Positions 1 through 6,293 are shown, counted from the stretch's first letter. The stretch: DNA of 10,000 bases from Rheinheimera sp. (GCF_020217005.1 NZ_JAIWOI010000322.1:1-10000), one strand, 5' to 3'. Notes: generated by a model not told the origin, from the sequence alone. Program-made: numbers and translations.

Positions 1-337
1 CCAGCTTTTTTACCACAGAAAATTGCTGGTTTACTTTGATTGGGTAAACGGCTGTGTATTCACCTTGGTACTCACGCTCTTGTTTCGCCTGAGCAAAAGA
101 GTTGATTAAGGTGCCAACACGATGCTGCAAAATATCGGTAAAACGTACCAATACGGGCAGGGTTAAGCCTTCCTCTTTAAAACGGGCAGTCAGCTCCGGG
201 AAATTAATACCGGGTTTTTTATGGTCCTGATCCGGATAGGCCACCAGGTCGCCATTTTTGTTTACATCAAAATAGCCTTCACTCCAGACTGCTACGTTAT
301 AAATAGATCGCGCTTTTTCGATACCCCAATCTGCCAT
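1..337 (-). CDS. speA: Biosynthetic arginine decarboxylase, N-terminal part (runs off window start)
   Basis: SpeA decarboxylates arginine to agmatine with pyridoxal phosphate, the entry to putrescine and spermidine synthesis. Only the first 112 residues are in the window; the rest lies before base 1. The start ATG is at 337-335, after an AAGGGC ribosome binding site. The visible protein begins MADWGIEKARSIYNVAVW, follows the family N-terminus (a tyrosine/asparagine-rich opening, then ILQHR near residue 70) and reaches YPIKVNQ near residues 100-106. The lysine in that motif is the conserved PLP-binding lysine of the SpeA family. There is no interruption in the visible part. The gene is divergent from speE, which makes the end product of the same pathway, so shared regulation is plausible but not shown. 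Identity rests on remembered family sequence and I consider it secure. Confidence 0.93.
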   Translation of the reverse strand, partial: MADWGIEKARSIYNVAVWSEGYFDVNKNGDLVAYPDQDHKKPGINFPELTARFKEEGLTLPVLVRFTDILQHRVGTLINSFAQAKQEREYQGEYTAVYPIKVNQQFSVVKKL

Positions 338-463
338 TGTCGTGCCCTTAAAAAAATGATGCGCTATTTTAAAGCCAATGCTGTGAAAAAAACATGAAAA
401 GTTTGTCTCATCCTGCCCTGGCTGGCAAAATACTTAGCTTAGTTTGTTTATAAGGGGTTTAGT
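338..463. promoter_or_regulatory. speA/speE divergent intergenic region with weak promoter candidates
   Basis: This 126-bp AT-rich stretch must carry the promoters of both polyamine genes. For speE, TTGTCT (403-408) and CAAAAT (426-431) are separated by 17 bp, each matching 4 of 6 consensus bases. For speA, TAAAAT (371-366, minus strand) is a 5 of 6 match to a -10 box but has no convincing -35. The speE ribosome binding site AAGGGG is at 452-457, six bases before its ATG. No operator-like palindrome stands out. The promoter assignments are guesses from consensus; the presence of promoters here follows from gene orientation. Confidence 0.35.
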
Positions 464-1318
464 ATGTCGGGCGACAACAAATGGTTCACTGAAATTTTTG
501 CAGCCAGTGGCAGTGCTTTTGGTTTGGCCATCACAAAAAAGCTGGATGAGGTACAGTCGCCTTTTCAACATATTGAAATGTTTGAGACCACCCATTTTGG
601 CAATTTGATGGTGATAGACGGCGTGATTATGCTGAGCAGCCGCGACAATTTCCTCTATCACGAAATGTTAAGCCACCCGGTATTATTTACTCACCCTGCG
701 CCAAAGCAGGTGGTGATTATAGGTGGCGGTGACTGCGGTACTTTGCGTGAAGTGTTAAAACACCCGGATATCGAACAAGTCACTCAAATTGATATCGACG
801 AACAAGTCACCCGGATGGCGGAAAAATACTTCCCAGAGCTGTGTGCCTCCAATGACGACCCACGCGCGACTTTAAAATTTGCCGACGGTATTGCCTATAT
901 GCGCGATGCAGCGCCAGAGTCTTTGGACGTGGTGATAGTGGATTCAACAGACCCTATAGGCCCGGGCGAAGGGTTGTTTAACCGCGCCTTTTACGAAAGC
1001 TGCTTAAAAGCGCTGCGTCCGGGCGGTATTTTAGTGCAACAAAGTGAGTCACCACTCATTCATATGCCTTTACTTAAAGCCATGCGTGATGCCATGTCTG
1101 ACGCTGGCTTTGCTGATTTACAAAGCTTGTTATTCCCACAAATGGTGTATCCGTCAGGCTGGTGGACTTGTACTTTAGCCCGCAAAGACGCCAAGTTTGA
1201 CGGCTTCCGCGTTGCAGCTGCGCAAAATCCTGCTTTTGAAACTCAGTACTACAACGCCGAGGTGCATCAGGCCGCCATGGCTTTGCCTAATTTTGTTAAA
1301 AAGGCTTTTGCAAACTAG
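464..1318 (+). CDS. speE: Spermidine synthase (polyamine aminopropyltransferase)
   Basis: SpeE transfers an aminopropyl group from decarboxylated S-adenosylmethionine to putrescine, giving spermidine and methylthioadenosine, in the cytoplasm. The 284-residue length is normal for bacterial SpeE. The N-terminal beta domain spans about residues 1-60. The Rossmann-like fold follows, with the nucleotide-binding motif GGGDCGTLREVLKH at 87-100, an acidic IDID at 109-112 and the catalytic VDSTDPIGPG at 159-168; D160 corresponds to the usual proton-accepting aspartate. GGGDCG replaces the GGGDGG of E. coli; I recall the same variant in some other proteobacteria. ATG at 464 is preceded by AAGGGG with 6-nt spacing, so the start is well supported. 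The gene stands opposite speA and is followed by a hairpin at 1334-1364. No speD or speB is visible in the window. Confidence 0.96.
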   Translation: MSGDNKWFTEIFAASGSAFGLAITKKLDEVQSPFQHIEMFETTHFGNLMVIDGVIMLSSRDNFLYHEMLSHPVLFTHPAPKQVVIIGGGDCGTLREVLKHPDIEQVTQIDIDEQVTRMAEKYFPELCASNDDPRATLKFADGIAYMRDAAPESLDVVIVDSTDPIGPGEGLFNRAFYESCLKALRPGGILVQQSESPLIHMPLLKAMRDAMSDAGFADLQSLLFPQMVYPSGWWTCTLARKDAKFDGFRVAAAQNPAFETQYYNAEVHQAAMALPNFVKKAFAN

Positions 1319-1333
1319 CAGGTGAACCCTGGA

Positions 1334-1364
1334 CCGGAAGCCAGGTAATGCGCCTTGCTTCCGG
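1334..1364. terminator. Hairpin between speE and the convergent pseudogene
   Basis: CCGGAAGC (1334-1341) pairs with GCTTCCGG (1357-1364). After one C/T mismatch, AGG (1343-1345) pairs with CCT (1353-1355), closing a 7-nt loop. The stem starts 16 bases after the speE stop, between two convergent genes, which suits a shared transcript end. There is no T-tract on either side, so it is not a canonical intrinsic terminator; it could instead protect mRNA 3' ends or be a chance inverted repeat. Confidence 0.5.
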
Positions 1365-1391
1365 CGTATCGAGCGAACAGGCTTCTATGTG

Positions 1392-2084
1392 TCATTGTTT
1401 CTCTGCTCTTTCGTTGAGTGCTTGCTGCAAGGCATGGCTAATCTCGGCTGCCATAAACCTGTATTTATTATGCAGCACATGATAAAGATTGGCTTCAAAC
1501 AGCCTGACATAGTGCAAATCATCAGTAGAGATTCGTTGCAGTTCTTTTTCCGTTGTTGGGTAAATGGCGTAGTTAAAGCGACCTAAACGAACGAAGTCTG
1601 GTATTAAAGACAGATCATTCACGGTATAAAACTGACTTTTAATAGTCCCCTTATAAGATTGCAGTAGACCATGTTTGGAGACTGAAGTCGCGATTATGGT
1701 TTTTTCTTTGTCTGCCAGCACGGCTGGGGTGCAAATCAGTTCAGGCCGACAGAGTATGGTGTATACACCTACCACGACCGGTGGCTCCACAGTGAACAAA
1801 TTGTTATAGCCGCCCAGTACTACCTTCATATAACCAACATCGCCATCCACTATGTTTTTATCCACAAGCAATAAGTTTCGATTGGATGGCTGGGCAACAA
1901 AATCAGTTTCGATCCCAAGTTTTTTATAGGTATCTCAAATTAAAGGCACCAGAAAATTAACCATGGCAGGGTGGTCAACATAGGTAAAAGTCATTTTTTC
2001 CGGACGTGCCTGCTGTTGCGCTGTAGCTGTCAACGTAAAAAACGACATGCATAAAACTACCCAGAGCTGCGCTTTGTATACCAT
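1392..2084 (-). pseudogene. Periplasmic solute-binding protein (SBP_bac_3-like), interrupted by one in-frame TGA
   Basis: Reading from ATG 2084-2082 gives a 230-codon frame with a single internal stop, TGA at 1937-1935 (codon 50). Everything else looks like a working gene: AAGGAG sits 5 nt before the ATG, residues 1-24 form a Sec signal peptide (MVYKAQLWVVLCMSFFTLTA, then TAQQ), and both sides of the stop resemble bacterial extracellular solute-binding proteins. After the stop, the stretch SNRNLLLVDKNIVDGDVGYM matches the family pattern in which a helix is followed by G-x-(V/I)-D-G-(D/E). The context VPLI-stop-DTYKKLG would fit a CGA arginine codon mutated to TGA. An internal ATG at 1871 could restart translation of 159 residues, but with no signal peptide. 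The 230-codon length is slightly short for the family. Such orphan proteins in this group are often of unknown ligand. A sequencing error at one base is the main alternative. Confidence 0.75.
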
Positions 2085-2114
2085 GGAGGCTCCTTCTGCG
2101 TCGTTGAGGTGGTG

Positions 2115-2173
2115 GTTGACCTGAAGCTCCAGATTATTCTGCTTTGTAGTACCCTCTTGGAGCTGAAATCAAC
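2115..2173. repeat. Two-tier inverted repeat upstream of the pseudogene and downstream of the EamA gene
   Basis: GTTGA (2115-2119) and AGCTCCA (2125-2131) are mirrored by TGGAGCT (2158-2164) and TCAAC (2169-2173), with a 5/4-nt internal loop and a 26-nt apical spacer. It sits in the 174-bp gap between the EamA stop and the pseudogene start, so it could be a regulatory site of the broken gene or an end structure of the EamA transcript. No T-tract follows. I see no other feature in this gap. The long spacer makes chance occurrence possible. Confidence 0.3.
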
Positions 2174-2258
2174 GGCAGGTCAGAACAACATAGCACAAGC
2201 TACCAAAGCTGTTAGGTTAAGTTGCCCTCTAAGGTTGCAACCAATAGTTCAGTATGTC

Positions 2259-3104
2259 CTAAGAAGGCTGACGGCTGGCCCACAGCAGAGACACTAGAAT
2301 CAATACCGAACCTGCGGATAAAGTCCACCAGTTGACGTTTTGTTGCCAAAACACAAAGTTCACCACCAGGCCGGCTGGTATCAGTACGTTGTTCATCACG
2401 GCTAGCTGGTTGGCATTGACTTGTCGGGCGCCAGCATTCCATAACCAATAACCTAAACCTGAAGCCACCAGGCCTAACCAGACTAAAATGCCATAATCCA
2501 GACTGGAGCTTGGCATTTTAGTCCAATCGGCAAATATGGCTGTGGCCACTAAGCTGATTAGAGTGGCCCCAACAAAAAACCAACCGAAGTTATAACGCTG
2601 TGAACCTGTGGAGCCTAAATCCAGCCGACGATAGGCGACCTGACCAAAAGCAAAACAGAAGTTGGCCGCCTGGATCAGTAATAAACCCCACCAAAAATCT
2701 GAGCTTAAGTTTTGATATCGAATGACTAAAGCACCCAGAATAGCCAGCAGGGCAGGGCCTAACCAGCGCAGATGCAGCTTTTTATAACGCCAGAAGTAAT
2801 CCAAAATCGAGATATAAACCGGGGTTAAAATAGTAAAAAGCAGTACTTCGGCCACAGTTAAATACAGAAAGCTGTGATAGAGCAGCAGGTACATCAGCCC
2901 CAACTGGATGGCGCCAATAGCAGCCAGAGCCATAGCCTGAGTTTTAGAACTGGTGCTTTTTAATAACCAGGGCAGGAACAAAACTAAGGCCAACAGCATA
3001 CGGCTGCTGACCGCCAGATAAGGGTCAACCCGGCCAGACAAAAACTCGCCAATCAGGGAAAAACTAAAAGCCCAAATCAGTGTAACTAACCACAATAAAC
3101 CCAT
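2259..3104 (-). CDS. EamA-family (DMT superfamily) transporter
   Basis: This is a 281-residue inner-membrane protein of about ten hydrophobic helices, arranged as two EamA repeats (roughly residues 1-130 and 140-277). The family exports or exchanges small metabolites such as amino acids, but the substrate cannot be read from the sequence. Signs of the family are the opening WLVTLIWAFSFSLIGEFL, a short polar end to the first repeat, and the helix pair VASGLGYWLWNAGARQV near residues 214-230, typical of the second repeat. The start ATG at 3104-3102 is supported by GGAG with a 6-nt spacer, though that GGAG lies inside the 3' arm of a strong hairpin (see 3105-3161). The upstream neighbour on the same strand is the OmpA-domain lipoprotein, 271 bp away. 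No frameshift is seen and the gene ends with TAG. Confidence 0.88.
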   Translation of the reverse strand: MGLLWLVTLIWAFSFSLIGEFLSGRVDPYLAVSSRMLLALVLFLPWLLKSTSSKTQAMALAAIGAIQLGLMYLLLYHSFLYLTVAEVLLFTILTPVYISILDYFWRYKKLHLRWLGPALLAILGALVIRYQNLSSDFWWGLLLIQAANFCFAFGQVAYRRLDLGSTGSQRYNFGWFFVGATLISLVATAIFADWTKMPSSSLDYGILVWLGLVASGLGYWLWNAGARQVNANQLAVMNNVLIPAGLVVNFVFWQQNVNWWTLSAGSVLILVSLLWASRQPS

Positions 3105-3161
3105 AAAAAACTCCGGCTATGCTGCTACTGCATTCAATGCAGCGGCAGCATAGCCGGAGTT
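3105..3161 (-). promoter_or_regulatory. Terminator-like hairpin containing the EamA ribosome binding site (possible attenuator)
   Basis: Bases 3109-3134 and 3136-3161 form a 26-bp inverted repeat around a single central base (3135). Of the 26 pairs, 24 are Watson-Crick; the other two are a wobble and a mismatch at 3126-3127/3143-3144. On the minus strand the stem is followed at once by six T residues (3110-3105), and the next base starts the EamA ATG. The stem plus T6 has the form of an intrinsic terminator. The GGAG at 3114-3111 is the only reasonable Shine-Dalgarno sequence for EamA and lies in the 3' arm. The element could end the upstream ompA-like transcript, attenuate EamA expression, or both. 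It is also possible that it is a small palindromic repeat that landed here. Confidence 0.7.
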
Positions 3162-3203
3162 ATAAATTTTTAATAGCTCTCTGGCTTTAGCCTAAGCCCC
3201 TGA

Positions 3204-3248
3204 TGTTGCAGCGCAGTCAACAAAACTGCGGCTTCAAGGGCGACGGTA
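3204..3248 (+). repeat. Intergenic repeat, copy A (3' half only)
   Basis: This copy holds the 3' half of a repeat family seen three times in the window. A 22-bp exact match to copy B starts at 3211 (core cagtcaacaaaactgcgg) and contains a small stem, CGCAG/CTGCG (3212-3216 with 3226-3230). It is followed by a degraded caaggGcGACGGTA tail. The 5' half with CCCCAG/CTGGGG is missing or eroded here. It lies in the 3' untranslated region of the ompA-like gene, 61 bp upstream of copy B. Confidence 0.65.
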
Positions 3249-3264
3249 ATACCCTAAGTTATTG

Positions 3265-3373
3265 GTGTTGCAGTGAGGCGACCAGTCAACGAATCCCCAG
3301 GAACATAGTGAACCTATGTGACTGGGGTGAGGAGGCGCAGTCAACAAAACTGCGGCGACAAGAACGACGGGTA
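3265..3373 (+). repeat. Intergenic repeat, copy B (most complete)
   Basis: This 109-bp copy begins with gtgttgcag and continues through ggcgaccagtcaacga into a central hairpin: CCCCAG (3295-3300) with CTGGGG (3322-3327), then CATAG (3304-3308) with CTATG (3314-3318) and a 5-nt loop. The second half carries the same 22-bp tract as copy A (from 3335), then gacaagaacgacgggta. It ends 2 bp before the ompA-like stop codon. The shared pieces with copy C show a dispersed, structured, non-coding element. My impression is that similar repeats occur in Rheinheimera and relatives, but that is memory and not a search. Confidence 0.7.
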
Positions 3374-3375
3374 TT

Positions 3376-4026
3376 TTATTGAGTTATGGCTTCGATATGT
3401 ATCTCAACACGGCGGTTCATCGCTCTGTTGCTTTCAGAATTGTTTGGCACAGCCGGGTAGCTTGGGCCTAAACCCTGAGTTTCAATCCGAATTGGGTTTA
3501 AACGCTGCGCCACTAAATAATCTTTGACACTTTCAGCCCGTTTTTTTGACAGCTGCATATTGTAATCATAAGCGCCTGTATCGTCGGTATGACCGCTTAT
3601 GACCAGCATGGTTTTGTCGTATTCACCCAGTACTTTTGCTACGTCGTTTAGCACCGGATACAGCTGAGGCTGGATAGACGACTGATTCACCGCAAAGGTG
3701 ATTTGGGATGGAATTTCCAGTCGTAAAATATCACCGTCTCGATGCACTTTGACACCAGTGCCGGATAACTGATCACGTAATGCCATTTCCTGATGATCCA
3801 TATAACGACCTACAGCGGCACCCGCTAAAGCGCCAATAGCGGCACCGATGGCCAGTCTTTTGTTTTTATGATTGCCTGTCGCTTTGCCCAGCACTGCGCC
3901 CACGCCTGCACCTATAGCGGCACCTTTGGCTGTGTTCTGGTTTTCCGGTGCAATGTTCATACTGGCACAACCGGATAAAACTAAAGTGCTACACAAGGCA
4001 ACTAAACCTAACTGTTTGGCTATCAT
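3376..4026 (-). CDS. OmpA-domain outer-membrane lipoprotein, YiaD-like
   Basis: This 216-residue lipoprotein is probably anchored to the outer membrane and binds peptidoglycan. It has a lipoprotein signal peptide with lipobox LSGC, so C20 is the predicted lipidated residue. The next residue is Ala, which does not suggest inner-membrane retention. Residues 35-74 form a glycine-zipper segment (AAIGAGVGAVLG, then AIGAAIGALAGAAVG). The OmpA C-terminal domain spans about residues 107-212, with GHTDDTG at 145-151 and LSKKRAESV at 159-167. D148 and R163 match the two OmpA residues that contact diaminopimelate, with the same 15-residue spacing. Length and layout match E. coli YiaD (219 aa). The start ATG at 4026 has AGGAG seven bases upstream. 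A -10-like TAGAAT lies about 35 bases before the start on the same strand, with no good -35. The 3' untranslated region holds repeats A and B. Confidence 0.92.
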   Translation of the reverse strand: MIAKQLGLVALCSTLVLSGCASMNIAPENQNTAKGAAIGAGVGAVLGKATGNHKNKRLAIGAAIGALAGAAVGRYMDHQEMALRDQLSGTGVKVHRDGDILRLEIPSQITFAVNQSSIQPQLYPVLNDVAKVLGEYDKTMLVISGHTDDTGAYDYNMQLSKKRAESVKDYLVAQRLNPIRIETQGLGPSYPAVPNNSESNRAMNRRVEIHIEAITQ

Positions 4027-4242
4027 ACGAAATCTCCTGATTTTCTGAGCACTTATTCTAACCCAGTTGAGCTGAATTAGCGCTGAACTAAATACATTGC
4101 CCGCAGCTGTGTAGAAGCAGCTTGAGCTTTGGCCTTTTAGGGGGGGGCCATGGAAAGCGGTGCATAAAGCTGTAGCTGATCAAGGTCAGAGCGCTAAAGT
4201 CACAGGCGCTTTAAGCATTCTGCTGAAAGCAGGGCGTGGCGA
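4027..4242. other. Intergenic region with a G8 tract and an open frame resembling a gene remnant
   Basis: This 216-bp region separates two minus-strand genes. It must hold the ompA-like promoter near 4027-4090; two imperfect direct copies of TTCAGC (minus strand) lie there. A run of eight G occupies 4140-4147. On the plus strand a frame is open from 4115 to TAG at 4244-4246; its second half reads KAVADQGQSAKVTGALSILL, which looks protein-like, but there is no ATG or ribosome binding site. Its stop overlaps the stop codon of the convergent ChaC-family gene. I do not recognise the peptide. It may be the tail of a decayed gene or chance. Confidence 0.3.
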
Positions 4243-4818
4243 TTAGGTGTGCTTTATTAGCTTTAACAGTTCACGTTCAATCGCAAATACATGTTCGTCT
4301 TGCTCATTCATATCGCGCAGCGCCTGTGCCAGTTGAAGCAGGTACTCACTATTGGGACCACTTGGACCGCAACTGCGCGCTATATGGGCTGCTATTGCTG
4401 AGTCCGTGTCGGGGCCTAAGTAAGCCTCATTGTCTGCGCTGGCCAGATACAAGATTCCTTGCACTTCACCTGCTTCATGCAGCCAGTGTAGCGGGGTAAA
4501 TATGCGCAAATAACCATTTTTTTCACGATGGTCCAAATGTTCAAAAGTCGCAGGTGTGACTTGATAAGCCATGCCAGCGCAACGAGCTCCGGGGGCTTCA
4601 ACCAGGGTTAACACCCGTCCAGGCGCATCAGGCGTGCCACGATGATCATGTGAGCCCTGCCAAAAGCGGCGTTCCCAGCCATAAATGCAGGCTGGTTTAG
4701 CGGCCACATAGTCAAAGTCAGTTTTATAAATCAGTGAGCCGTAACCAAAGAGCCAGACAGAGTCGAGGTGATCCAAAGGTTGGCGCTGTTGGTTCAGTGA
4801 AATAGTGTTGTGCGACAT
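4243..4818 (-). CDS. Gamma-glutamylcyclotransferase, ChaC family
   Basis: ChaC-family enzymes cleave the gamma-glutamyl unit of glutathione in the cytoplasm, giving 5-oxoproline and Cys-Gly. The 191-residue protein shows the family landmarks in order: the substrate-binding loop FGYGSLIY (24-31), GWERRFWQGSHDHRGTP (47-63) with PGRVLTL after it, the catalytic-glutamate segment LDHREKNGY (95-103, E99 as the likely base), and the SGPSGPNSEYLLQLAQAL-type helix near residues 149-168. It is shorter than E. coli ChaC (about 231 aa), closer to the compact ChaC2/GCG1 type. The start at 4818 has only a weak ribosome binding site (AGAG), but no better start precedes the YGSL motif. It is transcribed away from proBA across a 354-bp intergenic region. 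Glutathione specificity is inferred from the family. Confidence 0.88.
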   Translation of the reverse strand: MSHNTISLNQQRQPLDHLDSVWLFGYGSLIYKTDFDYVAAKPACIYGWERRFWQGSHDHRGTPDAPGRVLTLVEAPGARCAGMAYQVTPATFEHLDHREKNGYLRIFTPLHWLHEAGEVQGILYLASADNEAYLGPDTDSAIAAHIARSCGPSGPNSEYLLQLAQALRDMNEQDEHVFAIERELLKLIKHT

Positions 4819-4946
4819 CAGGCTCTGCTTAGGACAATAAATATTGCATTGGTGGTCAGATTTTACCGAACTACCTTTTACTTAGGCTATACGCCATTTA
4901 CTGTTGTTATGCGTTATTTTGAGGCCAAAACGAGTAGCCAAAGTAA

Positions 4947-5114
4947 TTGCAGCTGCAGCAAGGCGACAAGTGATGGAGACCCCAGGAGCATAGTTGTCTA
5001 TGTGTTTATGGATTGAGGCGAATACTCGCCAGTAAGCAAAATTAGTCTGCCGAAATAAGTGACTGGGGCGAGAGCGCGCAGTCAACGCCGCTGTGGTTGC
5101 AAGTACGAAGGCTA
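4947..5114 (+). repeat. Intergenic repeat, copy C, split by a 57-bp insertion
   Basis: Copy C shares the family layout: TTGCAG start, ggcgacaagtgatgga, CCCCAG (4980-4985), CATAG-TTGT-CTATG (4989-5002), TGACTGGGG (5060-5068), then gcgcagtcaacgccgctgtg (stem CGCAG/CTGTG, kept through a G-U pair) and gcaagtacgaagg. Between CTATG and TGACTGGGG, which are adjacent in copy B, 57 extra bases (5003-5059) are present. They contain their own small stem, GGCGA-ATAC-TCGCC (5018-5031 region). The 354-bp stretch 4819-5172 between the ChaC-family gene and proB holds only this repeat, the proB promoter candidate and AT-rich sequence near 4840-4920, where the ChaC-family promoter must be. Short open frames across it overlap the repeat and look spurious. 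Confidence 0.65.
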
Positions 5115-5144
5115 TAGACATATATACGTCTAAATAGGTATGCT
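5115..5144 (+). promoter_or_regulatory. Candidate proBA promoter with overlapping palindromic operator
   Basis: TAGACA (5115-5120) matches the -35 consensus at 5 of 6 bases and TATGCT (5139-5144) the -10 at 4 of 6, with an 18-bp spacer. Transcription would begin near 5151, leaving a leader of about 22 nt before the proB ATG. Overlapping the -35 and spacer is AGACATAT-ATACGTCT (5116-5131), an imperfect palindrome. As two tandem octamers it matches the MetJ met-box AGACGTCT at 6/8 and 7/8. The promoter is a reasonable reading; the operator identity is speculative. Confidence 0.45.
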
Positions 5145-5172
5145 CGGGTGCTTAAAAAATAACTGGAGATAA

Positions 5173-6291
5173 ATGGGTGTTATGGCTGGGTTAAAGTGGC
5201 GACGTCTGGTGCTGAAAGTGGGCAGTGCCCTGATTGCACCGGAAGCAAAAGGTTGCTCCACCCGTTATTTGCTGGCGATCGCTGGGTTTATCAGCGAATG
5301 CAGGCAACAAGGGGTTGAAGTGGTATTGGTCTCTTCAGGTAGTGTGGCCGCAGGTCGCGCTGCTATTCCCTTTGCCCATCATCCCTTACCCATTAATGTC
5401 AAACAAGCCATGGCGGCTGTAGGTCAAACCCGCATGATGCAAAGCTGGCGTAATTTGCTCGACTTTGACTGCGCGCAAATACTGCTGACGCACGATGATT
5501 TGCAGCACCGTAACCGATATCTGAATATCCACAATACGCTGCGTACTTTGCTCGACCACGGTGTGCTGCCCATAGTCAATGAAAACGATACGGTAGCAAC
5601 AGCTGAGCTGAAAGTTGGGGATAACGACAATCTGGCGGCCCTGGTCGCTACAGTGGTGGATGCCGATGCGTTAATTATTTGCTCAGATGTAGATGGCTTA
5701 TACACAGCCAATCCGCGTTCAGATAGCAGCGCAGTGCTCATTCCTGAAGTGCATCAAATCAGCCCAGAAATTTATGCCATGGCGGGTGGCAGTCATCATG
5801 CTATTGGCACAGGCGGTATGGCCACTAAGTTGCAGGCCGCCAGTAAAGCCACGTCGCAAGGCATAGATACCTTAATTATTAATGGCCAGAAAGCCGATAG
5901 CTTCGCTGCTCTGTTGGCTGGTAAAGCCTGTGGCACGCTGTTTCATAAACAGCAAGAGCGTTTAAGTGCAAAGAAACACTGGTTGCTGCACAGTTTAAAA
6001 ACCCGGGGTGAGCTGCAGCTCGACAGTGGCGCCGTGCAGGCTTTGCTACATAAAGGCGCCTCTTTATTACCCAAAGGCATCAGTGCTGTCAGTGGTGATT
6101 TTGATAAAGGCGACGCTATTTGGTTGTGTGATCAGGCTGGCAAACAACTGGCCAAAGGCATTAGCCAATACAGTGTGGCTGAGCTGGGTAAAATTCGTGG
6201 CGTGCATAGCCAACAGATTGAAAGCATTCTGGGTTATTGTCCCAGCGAAGTGGTGGTGCACCGCGACGATTTAGCTTTAGTGGAGGGCTGA
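5173..6291 (+). CDS. proB: Glutamate 5-kinase
   Basis: ProB phosphorylates glutamate to gamma-glutamyl phosphate, the first and feedback-controlled step of proline synthesis. The 372-residue protein has an amino-acid-kinase domain (about 10-265) and a C-terminal PUA domain (about 278-370), the same architecture as the E. coli enzyme (367 aa). Visible motifs are LVLKVGSALI (12-21, K15), VSSGSVAAG (53-61), VNENDTVATAELKVGDNDN (135-153), SDVDGLYT (171-178) and GTGGMATKLQAA (212-223, K219). D109 and E145 align with E. coli D107 and E143, positions linked to proline feedback inhibition, so inhibition is probably retained. ATG 5173 has GGAGA four bases upstream; an in-frame ATG at 5182 is a weaker alternative. 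It forms an operon with proA, two bases downstream. Confidence 0.97.
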   Translation: MGVMAGLKWRRLVLKVGSALIAPEAKGCSTRYLLAIAGFISECRQQGVEVVLVSSGSVAAGRAAIPFAHHPLPINVKQAMAAVGQTRMMQSWRNLLDFDCAQILLTHDDLQHRNRYLNIHNTLRTLLDHGVLPIVNENDTVATAELKVGDNDNLAALVATVVDADALIICSDVDGLYTANPRSDSSAVLIPEVHQISPEIYAMAGGSHHAIGTGGMATKLQAASKATSQGIDTLIINGQKADSFAALLAGKACGTLFHKQQERLSAKKHWLLHSLKTRGELQLDSGAVQALLHKGASLLPKGISAVSGDFDKGDAIWLCDQAGKQLAKGISQYSVAELGKIRGVHSQQIESILGYCPSEVVVHRDDLALVEG

Positions 6292-6293
6292 GC

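Noticed and set aside
1935..1937. The in-frame TGA as a selenocysteine codon
   Set aside because: The context does not resemble a redox-active site, solute-binding proteins of this kind are not known selenoproteins, and I see no convincing SECIS-like stem right after the TGA.
1392..2084. The broken SBP gene as a recent duplicate of the SBP gene at 8457-9209
   Set aside because: The two proteins share only family-level features; signal peptides and conserved segments differ throughout.
2212..2448. Minus-strand 78-codon frame inside the EamA gene
   Set aside because: It is an out-of-frame shadow of a well-supported membrane protein and has no ribosome binding site or family features.
3204..3373. 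A small CRISPR-like array from the repeated 22-bp tract
   Set aside because: There are only two copies, 124 bp apart, embedded in a larger diverged repeat, with no regular spacers and no cas genes.
4882..5121. Minus-strand 79-codon frame between the ChaC-family gene and proB
   Set aside because: It lies largely on the non-coding repeat copy C, and its peptide reads as translated repeat sequence.
4243..6291. A functional 5-oxoproline/proline module formed by the ChaC-family gene and proBA
   Set aside because: The genes are divergent, 354 bp apart with a repeat between them, and no oxoprolinase is present. Shared glutamate chemistry alone is too thin.
6237..6293. A 19-residue N-terminal extension of ProA
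   Set aside because: It overlaps the end of proB, and ATG 6294 has a strong GGAGGG site with 6-nt spacing and gives the family's normal N-terminus.
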